Shown in pieces: positions 1-12,539 of a stretch of DNA of 64,000 nt. Source of the stretch: Lindgomyces ingoldianus (lineage: Eukaryota; Ascomycota; Dothideomycetes; Pleosporales; Lindgomycetaceae); the NCBI RefSeq assembly GCF_010093535.1, contig NW_022985182.1, positions 227,253-291,252 of the forward strand, given 5' to 3'. Position numbers and translations under genes: made by a program. The notes below the pieces were generated by a model that was not told the DNA's origin, did no database searches, and saw only the letters and a list, made by a program, of their open reading frames with translations. Within the stretch, counting starts at the first letter, position 1, and each line of letters starts with the position of its first letter.

Positions 1-2640
1 AAAACTATAGTAAAAAAAAATAGTTATTTAATTTATTATTAGCAAGATAATAGCTAAGTCTAAATAGTTAAGTATAAATAATATAAAGTTATAGTTAATA
101 ATTAGTAGATTATTTTTTATAGTTTATTCCTATCTAGGTAATATAATGCGCATGTTAATATAGAAGTCTGCGCATCTATTAAGGCTATTAAATACATTTA
201 TAAGTATATATATAAGGGCACTAACTAGGTTACTGTTTGTATCTAGAATTAAAACAAAGTTACATCCTACCTACAGCGTTAGTATATTAGCCCTACTAAG
301 GCAGCATAGCAACTGTTTAGTTTTCTTATACATAGGGAGTAGCCTTTAGTAGTTTGTCTAGTAATTTATCTGCTAAGAGGACATGTAGTATCCTTCTAAG
401 ATAATAACAACATAGATGCAGTACACAGTTATATAGAAGGCGCTTAGTTAACTCTAATAGTGTAGTTTTAGTATAATTCCTAGCACACTAATAAGCTGCA
501 TCTACTATACTAGGACTTTCCTACAGATTACTAGTAGAATTTAGCTACATGTGCTTAGACTTAGTATTACAAAACTGTAATGTTTATTAGGCGTATATAT
601 TTTTATAGTTTATCTGCAAAGGAGCGCTTTTATTTGTAAATGTTATTAACCTGTATTTTTAGGGCAACTAGCTTTAGTAACCTATGTACTATATAAAGTA
701 AGCTTTATTTAATGTTTAAAGACACCTATTTAGCTTATAGTTTATTATAAAAAAACTAATTTTAAAATTATATCTTTTAAGAACTTTAACTTACAGCTAC
801 TAGCTTCTTATTATAATAAATATTTATATAGGCGCTAGTATTTAGTAACATACTTAATCTAGTAGCTATTTAGATAACATTTTATGCTAACTTTTTAGAT
901 AATCTACCTCTATAAATAGCTTTTATTAATCCTTTTCTTACTAAATCTAAGCTATTATAAGATTATAGCCTATAAATCTTAAACTAGATGCTTCTAGAGT
1001 TATATAGTAAAATGCTATCTTAATTTAGAATGCTAATGCTCTTATATAATTAAATCTTTGTTACTGTTCCTTTCTTAGTACATAAGCAGATGTTATATAA
1101 TAATATTGCTAAGTATACTGCTTTTACTAAGTCCTATAACTAATTAAATTATAGTTAGAAATTAGTGTTTAATACTATTAAGTCTACTATATGTTTAGAT
1201 CTAAATAATGCTTAGTTTTTTATTTAAAGCTTTAGTAGTACTAGTAAAACTTTCTTTTATTAAATGTTATGTTTTTAATTTTAGTCTTAGCGTAAGATTG
1301 TTCTCTATGTAGCTTTATCTAGTATTACAGCGCTACTTTTTCTAGGTGGCAGAACTGTGCACTTAAGGTTTAAGATACTTATTAAGATTATAGAGAATTT
1401 CTTTTACATGTTTACTATAAACTCCCTTACTTCTAAGCTGCTTTATAAAACTAGCCTTATTATCTAGGATAAAGTTTCTATGCAGCACTAGTTATATTTT
1501 AAGGCTGTTAATTAAAGTTTTTATAATGTACTATAAAGTAAACTACTTTTTAGTAGCATTTTATTAGTATTTAGTAGTAATTTTTTGCAGATTCTGCTAG
1601 TTATACCTAAAAGTAGCTAGAGTTAAATAGTGTAGGCATGCCTTTAACAGTCCCCCCTCTAGTGTTGTTTTACAGTTCTAACTTTAACTAAGAACATAAG
1701 AATGCACACTAAGGCTATAAATTAGGCTTATATAAACTAGATACTTTCTATATCTAAAGATAAGTAAACACATGTTAATCTGCTTTTTAGTGTCTAAAAG
1801 TTTATCTTTATAAGTTGCTTTTATTTCTATGTGTATTTATTAAATATGCTGTGTGTATTTCTAAACCTTACTATTACTACACGCTTCTTTTAATAGTGCT
1901 GTATCTTTATAGTCTGTAATAAAGTAGTTATAGAGATTAATAATATCCTTTTTAGGCATTTTAAAGGTGACGTCTAGGAATTTATGTCTATAGATAAGGT
2001 ATATTAGATAGAATTAAATAGTATTAATTATTTTTTAAAGAATCTATTACAGATATTTAATTTACCTAGTTTACCTCCTACTAAACTCTGTTTAAAAGTT
2101 AAAGTTTTAGTTATTTTACTTTAGAATCTAGATCTTAGAGAAGGTTTATATAATAAGACTTAATTATTAGTTACTGCCTTAGGTTAATAAAGTGTGTTTG
2201 TGACTAAAAGAATCCTAGAAGGTAAATTTAATAAACAGACATAAACTATTACTTAGATTAAATTAGTATTAGAGAATTATAACATCTTACCTTTTTTTAT
2301 TATATAATATTAGATACTTATCTAGTTATGTTTTACAATGTCTATTAACAAATTACAGGGCTAATCTATAAAGATTATAGGTGTAGACCTAAAGCATCTA
2401 GTCTTTACACATAGACAGCTTTATGTTGCGCTTTCTAGAGTTACAACTATATCTAGCATATGTATTTTAAACTAGGCTAATTTAATAGAGCGTGTTGTTA
2501 ATGTTATGTATAAGAAGGTATTATTATAATTTACTTAGTTATATGCTGTGTTTTATGCATGTATTAGTAATACCTAGGTTATAATCTGCTATACTTAAGG
2601 CGTAATCTAGCTAATTTAGCTAGGTATAATTTAAAAAGGG
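1..2640 (+). mobile_element. Helitron relic (RepHel helicase), RIP-degraded
   Basis: A + strand frame with many TAA/TAG codons where Gln is expected reads as a fungal Helitron. At about 180-450 it resembles the segment between the Rep and helicase domains (YIYKG, then YISPTKAA and FSFLIHRE). At about 1220-1270 there is a damaged P-loop (STSKTFFY). At about 1295-1400 it reads ALSSITALLFLGGRTVHLRF, matching the Pif1-family SSGIAALLLPGGRTAHSRF block, followed by IIWDKVSMQH (Walker B, normally IIWDEAPMQH). At about 2335-2450 it reads MSINKLQG and LYVALSRVTT, the Pif1 motif V/VI end. The element starts before the window. The Helitron 3' hairpin was not located, so the right border is approximate. 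The protein cannot be functional. Confidence 0.8.
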
Positions 2641-2689
2641 CTTTTTTTTACTTTTTTTTTTTTATAGCTTTTATCTTTTATCTTTAATG

Positions 2690-4096
2690 TTTGTTTTACT
2701 ATAAGTATTACTTATAAGCTGTCTAATGTGTCTACTCTTTACTATGTTTCTGCTTACAAGTGTTATGCTACTAGCAAGCTATAGTCTAACCTTAGAAGAA
2801 ATCTATAAGGTTAGTATTAGTAGGCTACTTATTAATTAGTTGCGCTTTACTTTAGTCTTACTAGTAAAAGAGTGTAGTTAGTAGACTATTTTTATATAAA
2901 TGTATGTACTATTACTTCTTTAGTTACTAAGCTAATAGTGTTAGGCATATAACGTCCCTCTGTTATCTACCTGTCCCCTGCTATATATACTAAAACATTA
3001 GAGTTGTCTACTTAATTAGCTATTTAATGTTTCTAGTAGTTTTGTAAATTAAATGTAGTAGGGTTATTATTAAGATATTAACCCCTAATATCTGCTTACT
3101 TTATAGACATCTTTCTAGAGTTAGAACAACGTAGTCTAGGAGTGGCCTCTCTAGGATAGTCTACTTTGCGTTCTAACTTTATCTAGTACTAGATCTAATG
3201 TTCCTTTATTTAAATTTATTTATAATTAGCGTCTACTAAGGCTAATGTTTAAGGCTAATAGTATTAATTTCCTTTAGCATGTTTATATAGACAAAGTTGT
3301 GCCTTATTATTATTAGGCGCAGTTAGAAGAATTTTATAGTTCTAAACCTTTAAATGTTTAGACTTAGCCTTATACACATTAGGTTAGTAATTATATTTGC
3401 TAGAGTTTAGCTATTTACTTACTAGAAATCCTAGGCTTGTACACTCTCTAGTTGTAATCTGTGTTGTCCTTTTATAGCTAACTAGTATTCTAGTTAATTA
3501 GCTTACTTACTCTTTCTTTTACCTATAAATAATAATCTAGACTATAGAAGTATCTTACCTAAAATACGCTTTAAATCTAATAACACATGCCTTATGTCTC
3601 TAAGCAAATATTTTAATCTAGAGACTAATAATAATTATTAGATAGTGTAGAAAGAATATTAAGTTATTACCTAAGTTAATAATAATACTATTTAGTAAAA
3701 AAAAAAGGAAAAATAGGAGATATAACATTTATAGCAGTAAAAATGTTAATTTATAGATTAGATAACCTACTTAACTTAGACTAATATCTAGCATCTTATA
3801 GTTACACATAGAGATAGTTTGTATAATTATTATTTTACTTAATTTTATCTTTTATTAGTGTTAATTTACTAAAGTTTATAAGTTACTTTACACTTATTTA
3901 TCTAAAGTCCTTTTATTTACTAACAGACTTAAGCTGCTATTAGCTCTATATCTGTTACATTTATTAAGGCTAACTATTATTATTAGTAGGTATTATACTG
4001 TTATCTGTTTGCTTTACTAGGTGGCATTCTGTTAAAAGCTGCCTACTATCTAGCATGCAGTCTTTAATTTTTTTATATAAAAATTTTTTTTTTTTA
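2690..4096 (-). mobile_element. Unidentified AT-rich minus-strand relic, left part
   Basis: This is TA-rich DNA with no open frame. The minus strand from about 3230 down to 2690 gives a continuous protein-like frame if TAA/TAG are read as former Gln codons, for example KLERKVDYPREATPRLRCS near 3180. I do not recognise the family. The Copia element is inserted at the right edge, after the TTTTA at 4092-4096, so the same host sequence probably resumes at 10615. It is likely an older repeat, but it could be a decayed gene. Confidence 0.4.
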
Positions 4097-4376
4097 TGTC
4101 CGTACGCAGCAGCAGCGTCGCGGCCTGGATACGAGCGATCGCGCACGAGCAGGATCACGTATCTATGTCACATGATGCTCGTGCGCGAACCTCCGTGCGC
4201 GAACATCTAGATATCCCCCTTTTCCTCTGTACAGAGGAAAGACAAGAGCAATAGAACTAGAAACATGTTGCCTTTACCTTACCTACCTTGTACGCTGTGC
4301 ACACTGTACACTACTCTTACTCTTACTACTTAAGTGCTTATACTATAAGCAGCTAGCTGTTAGAGCCTATTTAACA
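4097..4376 (+). repeat. Copia left LTR (280 bp)
   Basis: Starts TGTCCGTACGCAGC and ends TTTAACA. It differs from the right LTR at 13 sites, all transitions. The nine changes with T/A in this copy all lie in its right (inner) part. The GC-rich outer part (CAGCGTCGCGG and onwards) is intact. Confidence 0.95.
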
Positions 4377-4438
4377 CTAATTAGTAGTTAATTTAATTAA
4401 CTATAAATTAGCAAGAGTAATAATAAAGTACTTACACT

Positions 4439-4534
4439 TTATAAGGTACTTTATTTTGTTACCTATCCCTTAGAAAGAGTAACAGCAGAGTACCTACGCC
4501 TTATAAGGTACTTTGTTTAGTTACCTATCCCTTA
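4439..4534 (+). repeat. 62-bp direct repeat in the Copia leader
   Basis: TTATAAGGTACTTT with the following TTACCTATCCCTTAG occurs at 4439 and again at 4501, a period of 62 bp. It lies just inside the left LTR, in the presumed untranslated leader, next to the 116-bp repeats. Confidence 0.7.
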
Positions 4535-4536
4535 GG

Positions 4537-4889
4537 ATAGCAGATTAATCCTTTACATTGTACAGCAAGCTCTGCTACTGTACAAAGTAAAGAGAAGATA
4601 GTGTAAGATGCACACTAAAGCCACTAAAGCTGCACAACCTAGCAGCTAGACAATAGCACATTAATTCTTTGCATTATACAGCAAGCTCTGCTACTGTACA
4701 AAGTAAGGAGGAGATAGTGTAAGGCGCACACTAAAGCTATTAAAGCTGCATAACCTAGCAGCTAGACAATAGCAGATTAATCCTTTACATTGTACAGCAA
4801 GCTCTGCTACTGTACAAAGTAAGAAGAAGATAGTGTAAGGCGCACACTAAAGCTATTAAAGCTGCACAACCTAGCAGCTAGACAACAGC
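4537..4889 (+). repeat. Three 116-bp tandem repeats in the Copia leader
   Basis: The block TACAGCAAGCTCTGCTACTG recurs at 4561, 4677 and 4793, exactly 116 bp apart, with the surrounding sequence conserved across the unit. The copies differ mainly by transitions. They lie between the left LTR and the gag relic, so they are probably a leader minisatellite of the element. Confidence 0.9.
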
Positions 4890-7800
4890 AGTACCTGCGC
4901 AATCTACTAGAAAAGTAATTAACTATACTATTATAATAAAATCCTATTAGCAACTAATAACTCTGTGTAATAATAGGAAGAATAAAGAATAATTCCTATT
5001 ATATAAACAACTTATAAAGGATATAGGGATATTAGAGGCAACACTACAAAACAAGACTAGCCTAGAGTACTAGAATAACAAGATTAACATGTTAGAGGCT
5101 CTAACAAGCCTGCAGACTTAATTATACACAGGTTGCATAATTACTAATCTACGCATAATAACTTAGAAGGGCGCTACCCTTCTAAGTGCGTACATAGAGG
5201 ATTTTAAAGGATAGACACTATAAGACTTCTTAGCACTTAGCTGCGCGTTTAAAAGGGAGCTTATATAAGTGCTAGAGGACAAGGGAATTACACTATAGCT
5301 AGGCACTAAAGGTACCTAAGCCTAGAAGCTGTATAATATAGCACAAGAGAAAGCAATTGCACTAGAAAGGCTTTATACGCAACCTTTATTACTGTATAAG
5401 GCTCTGCATAGAAGCAGACTAAACACAATGCTGCTATTAACACTAAACGTACTAGTATTACCTGCTCCTACACCTTAGCTAGCACTACACTGATCACTGT
5501 ACAAACAATACATGCCACCCTACCTAACGCCTGCTCCACACCCTCAATCGTACACACCACCGCCTGCAGTAGTGTATGCACCACCAATACCACCTGCACA
5601 ATCCATACTACATCACAGCCTGTATAAACTTCCACCCTAGAGGGAAACTGCTAAAGAAAAACTTCTAGCAGATAAAATTATATAATTCTAAAAGGCATAA
5701 AAAAAAGATAATAACTACATAGGTTAACTATATAACATTTTTATAAATAAAATAAGGATCTTTATTAATCTATGTTAATAGCTAGATATCTAGGAAACTT
5801 AGTACATAGACATCTTTCTAGATATCCTAGAAGGTTAGGTAAATATGTACTATATATACAACATAGGCCCTAGATATAACTAGAAGCATTTATATAACAC
5901 CTTAAGTAGTTACTTTAACACTAATGTAAACTATAGCTAGTACTAGACAAACTAGATAATAATAACTTTTATATAATGCTAATAAAAGAACTTTAATAAG
6001 AGTTTACATAAAGTCTTTAAAATAATAATTAATAAGCTTACACTTATATAAAAAGTACTAAAAACAAAATTTTAAAAAGATGTTCTACTGCACACTGCTG
6101 TTATATAAGCCTGTTAAGGATAACTAAAACTAGAACATGCTATATTTACTATTAAGCCCTTATGTAATACTTTATTTAGTAACCTATAGGCATTACTCTA
6201 AGTTACTATAGACTAAAGGGCAAACTAATACCTCTAGAAACTGCCTAATGTATACTACATAGACTACTAATACAACTCTGCATAATAAGAGTCTGCACAA
6301 CAAGAAGAAAGCTTTCCTCTACATAGAAAAAAACAACATAGAAGACTTTTATCTAAGTTTAGGCCACAATTTAGAGACAACTGTACGCAGACAAAGAAGT
6401 GCTTTATCTGCTATAAGAAAAGATGTTAGTTATTAAACTACCCTTATAATAACTATATATAAGTAAAGAACTAGTACATTACTTTATATAAAGATTTCTA
6501 TAATAAGACCTTATTATATAAAGCTATTACCTTGTACATCTAAGACTTTAAAGGTTACCCTAAGGAAGAGAATAATTTACATAATGCAAAGAAAATAGAA
6601 TAAAAGGGTAAAAATGCTAAAAAAGCTATTAACTACTTTACCTTTACTGCCTATCTATACTGTGCAACAGAAGAGGACATCTACAGCATTAAACCTAAAG
6701 AATATGCTAAGCAGTTTATTCTTAATAACTAATACTGTACAGTATACTAAGGCAAACTATAGGACATAGGCGCAGTAAAAATCTCTACTGTTAGTAAGTC
6801 CTAACTTAAGGCGTACGTATAAGAGAACCTATGTATAGAAATTAATTAGACACCTAGCTAAACAGATATTAGCTTTAAAGGCTAGACACTAAAAAGATTA
6901 ATTAGTACTGTATAAATCTAGAACCTAATTAGTCTAGTTACATACTACATTTTAGAGACTCTAACACTATTCCTACTATTACTAGCAGATGCTAACTAAC
7001 TTAGGGCATACTTTAATAATGTTTTAAATGTTATTATATGTAAAGACAAAACTACTGTACCTGTTATATAAAAATAAAGACACTTTTTTTTTAATGTTAG
7101 TAAGGAAAAATCTATGTCTTTCTTTACTAAATTAGAACTCTACTGCCTCTACTGCTAATTTAGACACCCCTGCATAAAAAGACTCTAGAAGATGCTAACT
7201 AGCGCTAGCCACAACATTAATGCTGCAGTGCTAGAAGAGATTAAGAAGTTCTGCTACTTTTACTAATTATATAACTAGGCCTTATAAAGATTTAAGTTTA
7301 TAATTAAGAATAACACTTACTTTAACTATAAAGTTATTATTAATGTTATATAAATTAATAATAGAGATGTCTTATATGTTATTAATATAGACACATTATT
7401 TTAGGCTGCTACATTCCTAAAATCTATGTCTGCATAAAATACCTAAGATGCACTATGCAAATGCTAGATTAACACCTATTAAAGACCCCTAGACTACATT
7501 ATGCATAACTCTAGTATAAACTTTGCTTTAGAGGATTTTTAAGCTTATGCAAAGATTGTAGGAGCTACATGTAGGCAGATGCCTATAGAAGCACATTAAG
7601 CAGTTAGAAAAGTTAAGCGCGCGCACACACCTCTTTAACAAGTGTTTAACATTCTAAAGACTAAGCTAGGTAACTGTATAGATAATAAGGCTATTCTGCA
7701 GATAGCAGTTAAGGCTCTAAACAACACAGCTAGCCTACATAGTCTAGTACCTACACTGCTAGTCTTTAGGGCATACCTAAGAATTAACCTAGACTCTCTA

Positions 7801-10334
7801 CTATTACTAGACATTATTACATAAGCAAGCGCTATATAAAAGGCAATAAAAATACTTTAAAAGGACTGTGTAAAAGTAAACATTAATTATATAATTAATA
7901 CTTATAATAGCTCTATAATGCATAAAGTTCTTAACTTCCCCCTTAGCTTAAAGATTATAGCATAGAGAGAGAAGAAAGGCTAGACTAGCCTATACAAGAT
8001 TAAAAGCATTAAAGGGAGAGACGTTATTATTAAAAGAAAAAATAGCCTACTAAAGCTCTAATGTACGCAGGTTAAACTGTACTATAAAGAAAAAGAGAAA
8101 GATAACCTACCTGCAACAGATAACCTAGATAAACTAATCCCTGTACAAAGGGATTTCCTAAAGAAGAGGAAGAGAGAACAGCCTTATAAGAATGTTACAG
8201 AGGCAGAACTAGAGCCTACTACAGACTAAGCCCCTTAGGATAGCGATGCTGCACTAGTGCAAAGGGAAGATATAGATACTAGGAGAAGTAAAAGGCAAAG
8301 GAAACCTGCACAAAGTCTAGACTAGGTATTTCTAACCTAGAAGAAGAAGGATAATTAGGCCTTGTCTATTAAGCTCTATACAGACAGTGTAATTACTACA
8401 CCTAGAGAACTATTTAAGGAATTAGACTACATAGAGATAGACACCCTAATTGCTAATAGCACTTTTAAGGTTATAGCGTACAACCTAATAAGGCATAAAG
8501 GTTAGATTTTTAACCTCTGCCTTGTATAAAAAGTAAAAGGCAAAATAACCTAACTGTACAAGAAATCCTGCCTAGTGTTTGCTAGCCACTTAGACAAAAA
8601 GAAGAGAGAAATCCTTACCTAGTTACTAACTATCTAGAGGATAAGCTAGAGACTACTCCTAGCTATAGGAGCAAGCCTAAGAGCTATGTATAGAATGCAT
8701 TTTAAACTACATAATATTACATAAGCATACATCTAATTAACAGATAAGCTTATGCGCACACTGTACACAAAGCTACTAAAGAAGATGCGCTAGAGCTTTC
8801 TACTAAATACAATACTCTAGGTTGTACAACCCTTGTATAGAGCTGCTAAATTAGGACTGTATTAGTTTAAGACATACTATAACTACTATAAAAAAAAGCT
8901 GCGCATGCACATCTCTTTATACAACCCTTACCTCTTAATTACTAATAAAGGAGAGCACACTTTTAGTATTACTAGCTTATAGACAGATAACACTTTAAGC
9001 ATTATAACAAAGAATTTTATGCAAAGAGAAAAGGAGAAACTGCAGAAGGCAAAGTTTTATATAAAGGGTAAAACTATTCTAGCAGAGAAGCAGCCTATTA
9101 AGTTTAACAGCAGAAGGATTAAGCTTACGCACAACACAGTAGTCCTTACTTAGAAGAGACAAGTAAGCTACCTTTATACAATTAACCTAGAGGACAAGGA
9201 TGCCGCACAACAATATGTTAAGCAATATGTAAGAGGGGCATATATTGCATCTATGTGTTAACTAGAGGCAGCATTTAACCTCTCTATTACTGCATAAACT
9301 ATAGACCCTTTGCACAACAACATTAACACACTTAACGCACAAATCTAATAGTAGATAGATAATAGTAAGCGCAGTCTTACCTTCCTACTATTACAGCTTA
9401 ATTGTGCGAAGCTGTTTATCTTTATAGATAGATTATTTGCTAATAATAAGGACCTTAGCTTATAGCTAGAATTTTTAATTATATTAGGCAATAAAGACTG
9501 TATAGAGTAAAGCAACTGCTTTAAAATACTAGGCAACATTATACACTAGAATTCTACTAAGTGTAAAAGAGTAACTAGGAGTGTCCTTACTAGCAAACTA
9601 TATAGAATAGTTAGAGAGTTTAATAATGTAATTGCACTTAGTACAACTCTACAGCAAATTATATAAACACTTAAACTGCTACTAATTCTAGTAGTAATCT
9701 GCATAGATTTAAGGTCTTTGTATAATTGCCTTGTTAAGCTAGGCACTACTAGTAAAAAGCAACTTATAATTAATATTATGTTACTCTGCAAATTGTACAA
9801 GAAAAAGGAAATTGCTAAAATAAAGTAGATTAATAGTAAAAACAACTTAGTAGATGTATGTATAAAGAAAACACTAAACTAGGCTCTTTAATTATTAGTC
9901 CTAACTAACTGCCTCTCTGTCTAGATAGAAGCATCTGTAGACTGGCTAGATCTTGTGCGCAAAGATGCCTTAGACTAACTAGACTAACAACGCCTTTGTA
10001 TAAGGCCTATTTTCTTTTGTTTTTTGTTTATTTTTGTTTTTTTTTGTATTGTACACACTTATCTTTCTTATTATAAGGATCTGTCACTGCCAGCACTGTA
10101 TAAAAAGAGAGAAGAGCTAGGGGATTGTACAGCAGGGCTTAGAAAGCAAAGGATAAAGAAGAGAAGAGCTATTTACATAGCATAACTAGCCTATCCTAAC
10201 GCATAGCATTACTAGGGCAAGTCCTAATAAATAGGGTAGAGTAAAGGCAGAACGTAATTAGATAGACCTACACAGACAGAAGGGAGGTAACGCGTACAGA
10301 AGGCAACTCTTTAGATAAAAAGAAAAGTTGCTAG

Positions 10335-10614
10335 TGTCTGTACGCAGCAGCAGCGTCGCGGCCTGGATACAAGCGATCGCGCACGAGCAGGATCACGTAT
10401 CTATGTCACATAATGCTCGTGCGCGAACCTCTGTGCGCGAACATCTAGATATCCCCCTTTTCCTCTGTACAGAGGAAAGACAAGAGCAATAGAACTAGAA
10501 ACATGTTGCCCTCACCTTACCTACCTTGTACGCTGTGCACACCGTACACCACTCTTACTCTTGCTACTTAAGTGCTTATACCATAAGCAGCTAGCTGTTG
10601 GAGCCCATTCAACA
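10335..10614 (+). repeat. Copia right LTR (280 bp)
   Basis: Starts TGTCTGTACGCAGC and ends CATTCAACA. Four of the 13 LTR differences carry T/A here, and all four lie in the left (inner) part of this copy. It is followed by the target duplication TTTTA. Confidence 0.95.
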
Positions 10615-12264
10615 TTTTAAGTATTTATAGGCCTAAGCGCCTTTTTGTAGTGTTATATAGTAATTACTGTTATATTAAAATCTATTAGATTAGGCTAGAG
10701 ATTGCTGTTATCTAAAGAAGTTATTTTTATACTGCTTATGTTTCTTACTCTTAGTGTTACTGCTAACTTTTTTACTATATTTCTGTATGTTGCTACTAAA
10801 GTTTTTAACATTATAGCTAGATTTCTTATATTTGCTGCTAAACTTTATGTTACTTAACTAGATTCTAACCTTACTATCTAATTCCTCTAATTCTAATTAG
10901 TCTAAATCTAGCTCTACTTCTAGCTAATTAGCCTAGGTAATTAATAGTAAAAGATTATGCTGTTCTTTAATCTTATAACTATATTTACATAGCTAGCTAA
11001 TAAAGTTCTCTATTTTACTAATAGTATTAGTTATACCTGCTACTAGACTCTGCATAAGTTAGAAACGTCTAGCTATTAATATCTAATAGACATTAACAGT
11101 ATAGTTAAGATTTATGCTAATATTACTACTAGAATTATAGTAGCTTATAGCTAAAGTTAAAAGGGCTTACTTTTACTTTTAATAGTATTTTAGAGGCTTA
11201 AGTTTTTTATCTAAGAAATTATTTCTAAAAATCTTACACTTTTTAGGTATAGTATTAATTAATTACTAATTACTACTAGATGTATATTTTATATACTATT
11301 AAAGTCTAGTAAAGTTAGCTGTGTATCTAACACTTATAGTTATAAAATAAACACTTAGCCTCTTTACCTTTATAATAGCAGCATACACATAAACTTTTAA
11401 GAAAGCTTTAAATAGTAACGCATATTAAGAATTTTTTACTAAATGCTACGCATTATTTATAAGAAATCTGCTTAGCCCCTACTATAAATGCCTAGATAGC
11501 CTTAGCGCTCTGTAATTTATCTATGTTTAGAGACATAGTAATGCTATTACTATGCTTATCTACCTGCAGTTAAAGGTATACTAGCTAATTTTATAAGAAC
11601 TAGCATAATTTATAAAATATATTAGAGAATGTCTCTTTATTTTAAATAATCTAACTATTTGCTACTAAGTTAGTCTAGTAGTTGTTCTAAATAACCTTTT
11701 TACTATTAACTATAATAATTCTCTGTTTTTTAAATAGATTATATTTAGATAAGGCTGTATTCTTAGATTTATAAAAAGGATTAGTTTAAGCAGGTAGAGT
11801 GTAGCTAGATTTAGTAGGGGTTTAGTGTTGTGTAAAATCTCCTAGTAACTGCTATCTAAATTTAGGCAGGAAGAAACCTATTAGATTCTATCTTTACATT
11901 AAGTTTTCTCTAGCTAATTAATGCAGCTTTTAAAATGTAAAAGCATACTCTAATTTTTAGTTTATGCTAGTATCTAGCTAATTTTAGTAGTTCTTCTGCG
12001 CTTTGCTGTTATTATTATTGCTACCTTTTTTAATATTTCTGCTTTTACTATTACTAGCTTTATTATTGCTATTACTTTTAGTAGTATTTCTTTTATTTAC
12101 ATTATTATTATTATTCTATAGTTCTTTATTACCTAGACTAAACTACAATAGGTAACTATTACTTAAATAGTTATTATTATCTACTACCTAATTATTATAG
12201 ACATTATTTATGTTTATTTTATTAAAATTAGCTATTAAGGTTGCTAGTTTTAGAGGTTTCTTGC
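10615..12264 (-). mobile_element. Unidentified AT-rich minus-strand relic, right part
   Basis: Probably the continuation of the element interrupted by Copia. The minus strand near 11100-10860 gives a protein-like frame (LMQSLVAGITNTISKIENFI) with Q-to-stop changes. No open frame longer than 60 codons and no recognised domain. The Gypsy element is inserted at its right edge. Confidence 0.35.
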
Positions 12265-12539
12265 TGTGACGGTCCTACGCAGAGAGCTCTGTCGCGCTTC
12301 ACATGACGAGCTGCCTGTGCAGCTAATCAGGATATAGAGGGTGCAACTGGCGCAACACTATTAGTTTGCTTAGCGCTAGCGTCCTTGCTAGCGCCTTAGC
12401 GCTGCAAGCACTTCTTCTATAGAGCTGCCCTTAAAGCTCTCTTTCTCCTCTCTATCTTAGTGTAGCTAAAATAAAGCTAACCTACTCTACCTTACTTTTT
12501 TAGCTTTATACAGTAGTAGAGACAGTGCTTATTATTACA
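12265..12539 (+). repeat. Gypsy left LTR (275 bp)
   Basis: Aligned end to end with the right LTR. Differences are almost all transitions. Those with A/T in this copy are concentrated in its inner (right) half, for example the T-run at about 12496-12501 where the right LTR has C residues. Confidence 0.93.

Larger units (their letters stand above)
4097..10614 (+). mobile_element. Ty1/Copia LTR retrotransposon, complete but RIP-killed
   Basis: Bounded by 280-bp LTRs (TG...CA) and a perfect 5-bp target duplication TTTTA (4092-4096 and 10615-10619). The + strand polyprotein relic runs in Copia order. Zinc knuckle KCFICYKKRC is at about 6390. Protease remnant DIGAVKISTVSKS (normally DTGAAKFSTAG) is at about 6760. 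Pre-integrase and integrase are at about 7140-7800 (FRHPCIKRLWKMLTSA, then VPTLLVFRAYLRI). Reverse transcriptase is at about 8600-9010 (FKLHNIT, VVQPLYRAA, LYNPYLLITN, then TDNT in place of TDDT). RNase H is at about 9410-9960 (STKCKRVTRSVL, LVKLGTTSKKQL, KIKWI). A purine-rich tract at about 10317-10329 is the probable PPT. Dozens of CAA/CAG-to-stop changes make it dead. Confidence 0.93.

Noticed and set aside
4537..4889. Tandem repeats considered as a CRISPR-like array
   Set aside because: The 116-bp units are contiguous without unique spacers, lie inside a retrotransposon, and the genome is eukaryotic.
7642..7824. Open 60-codon frame as a gene
   Set aside because: It is part of the integrase relic of the Copia element.
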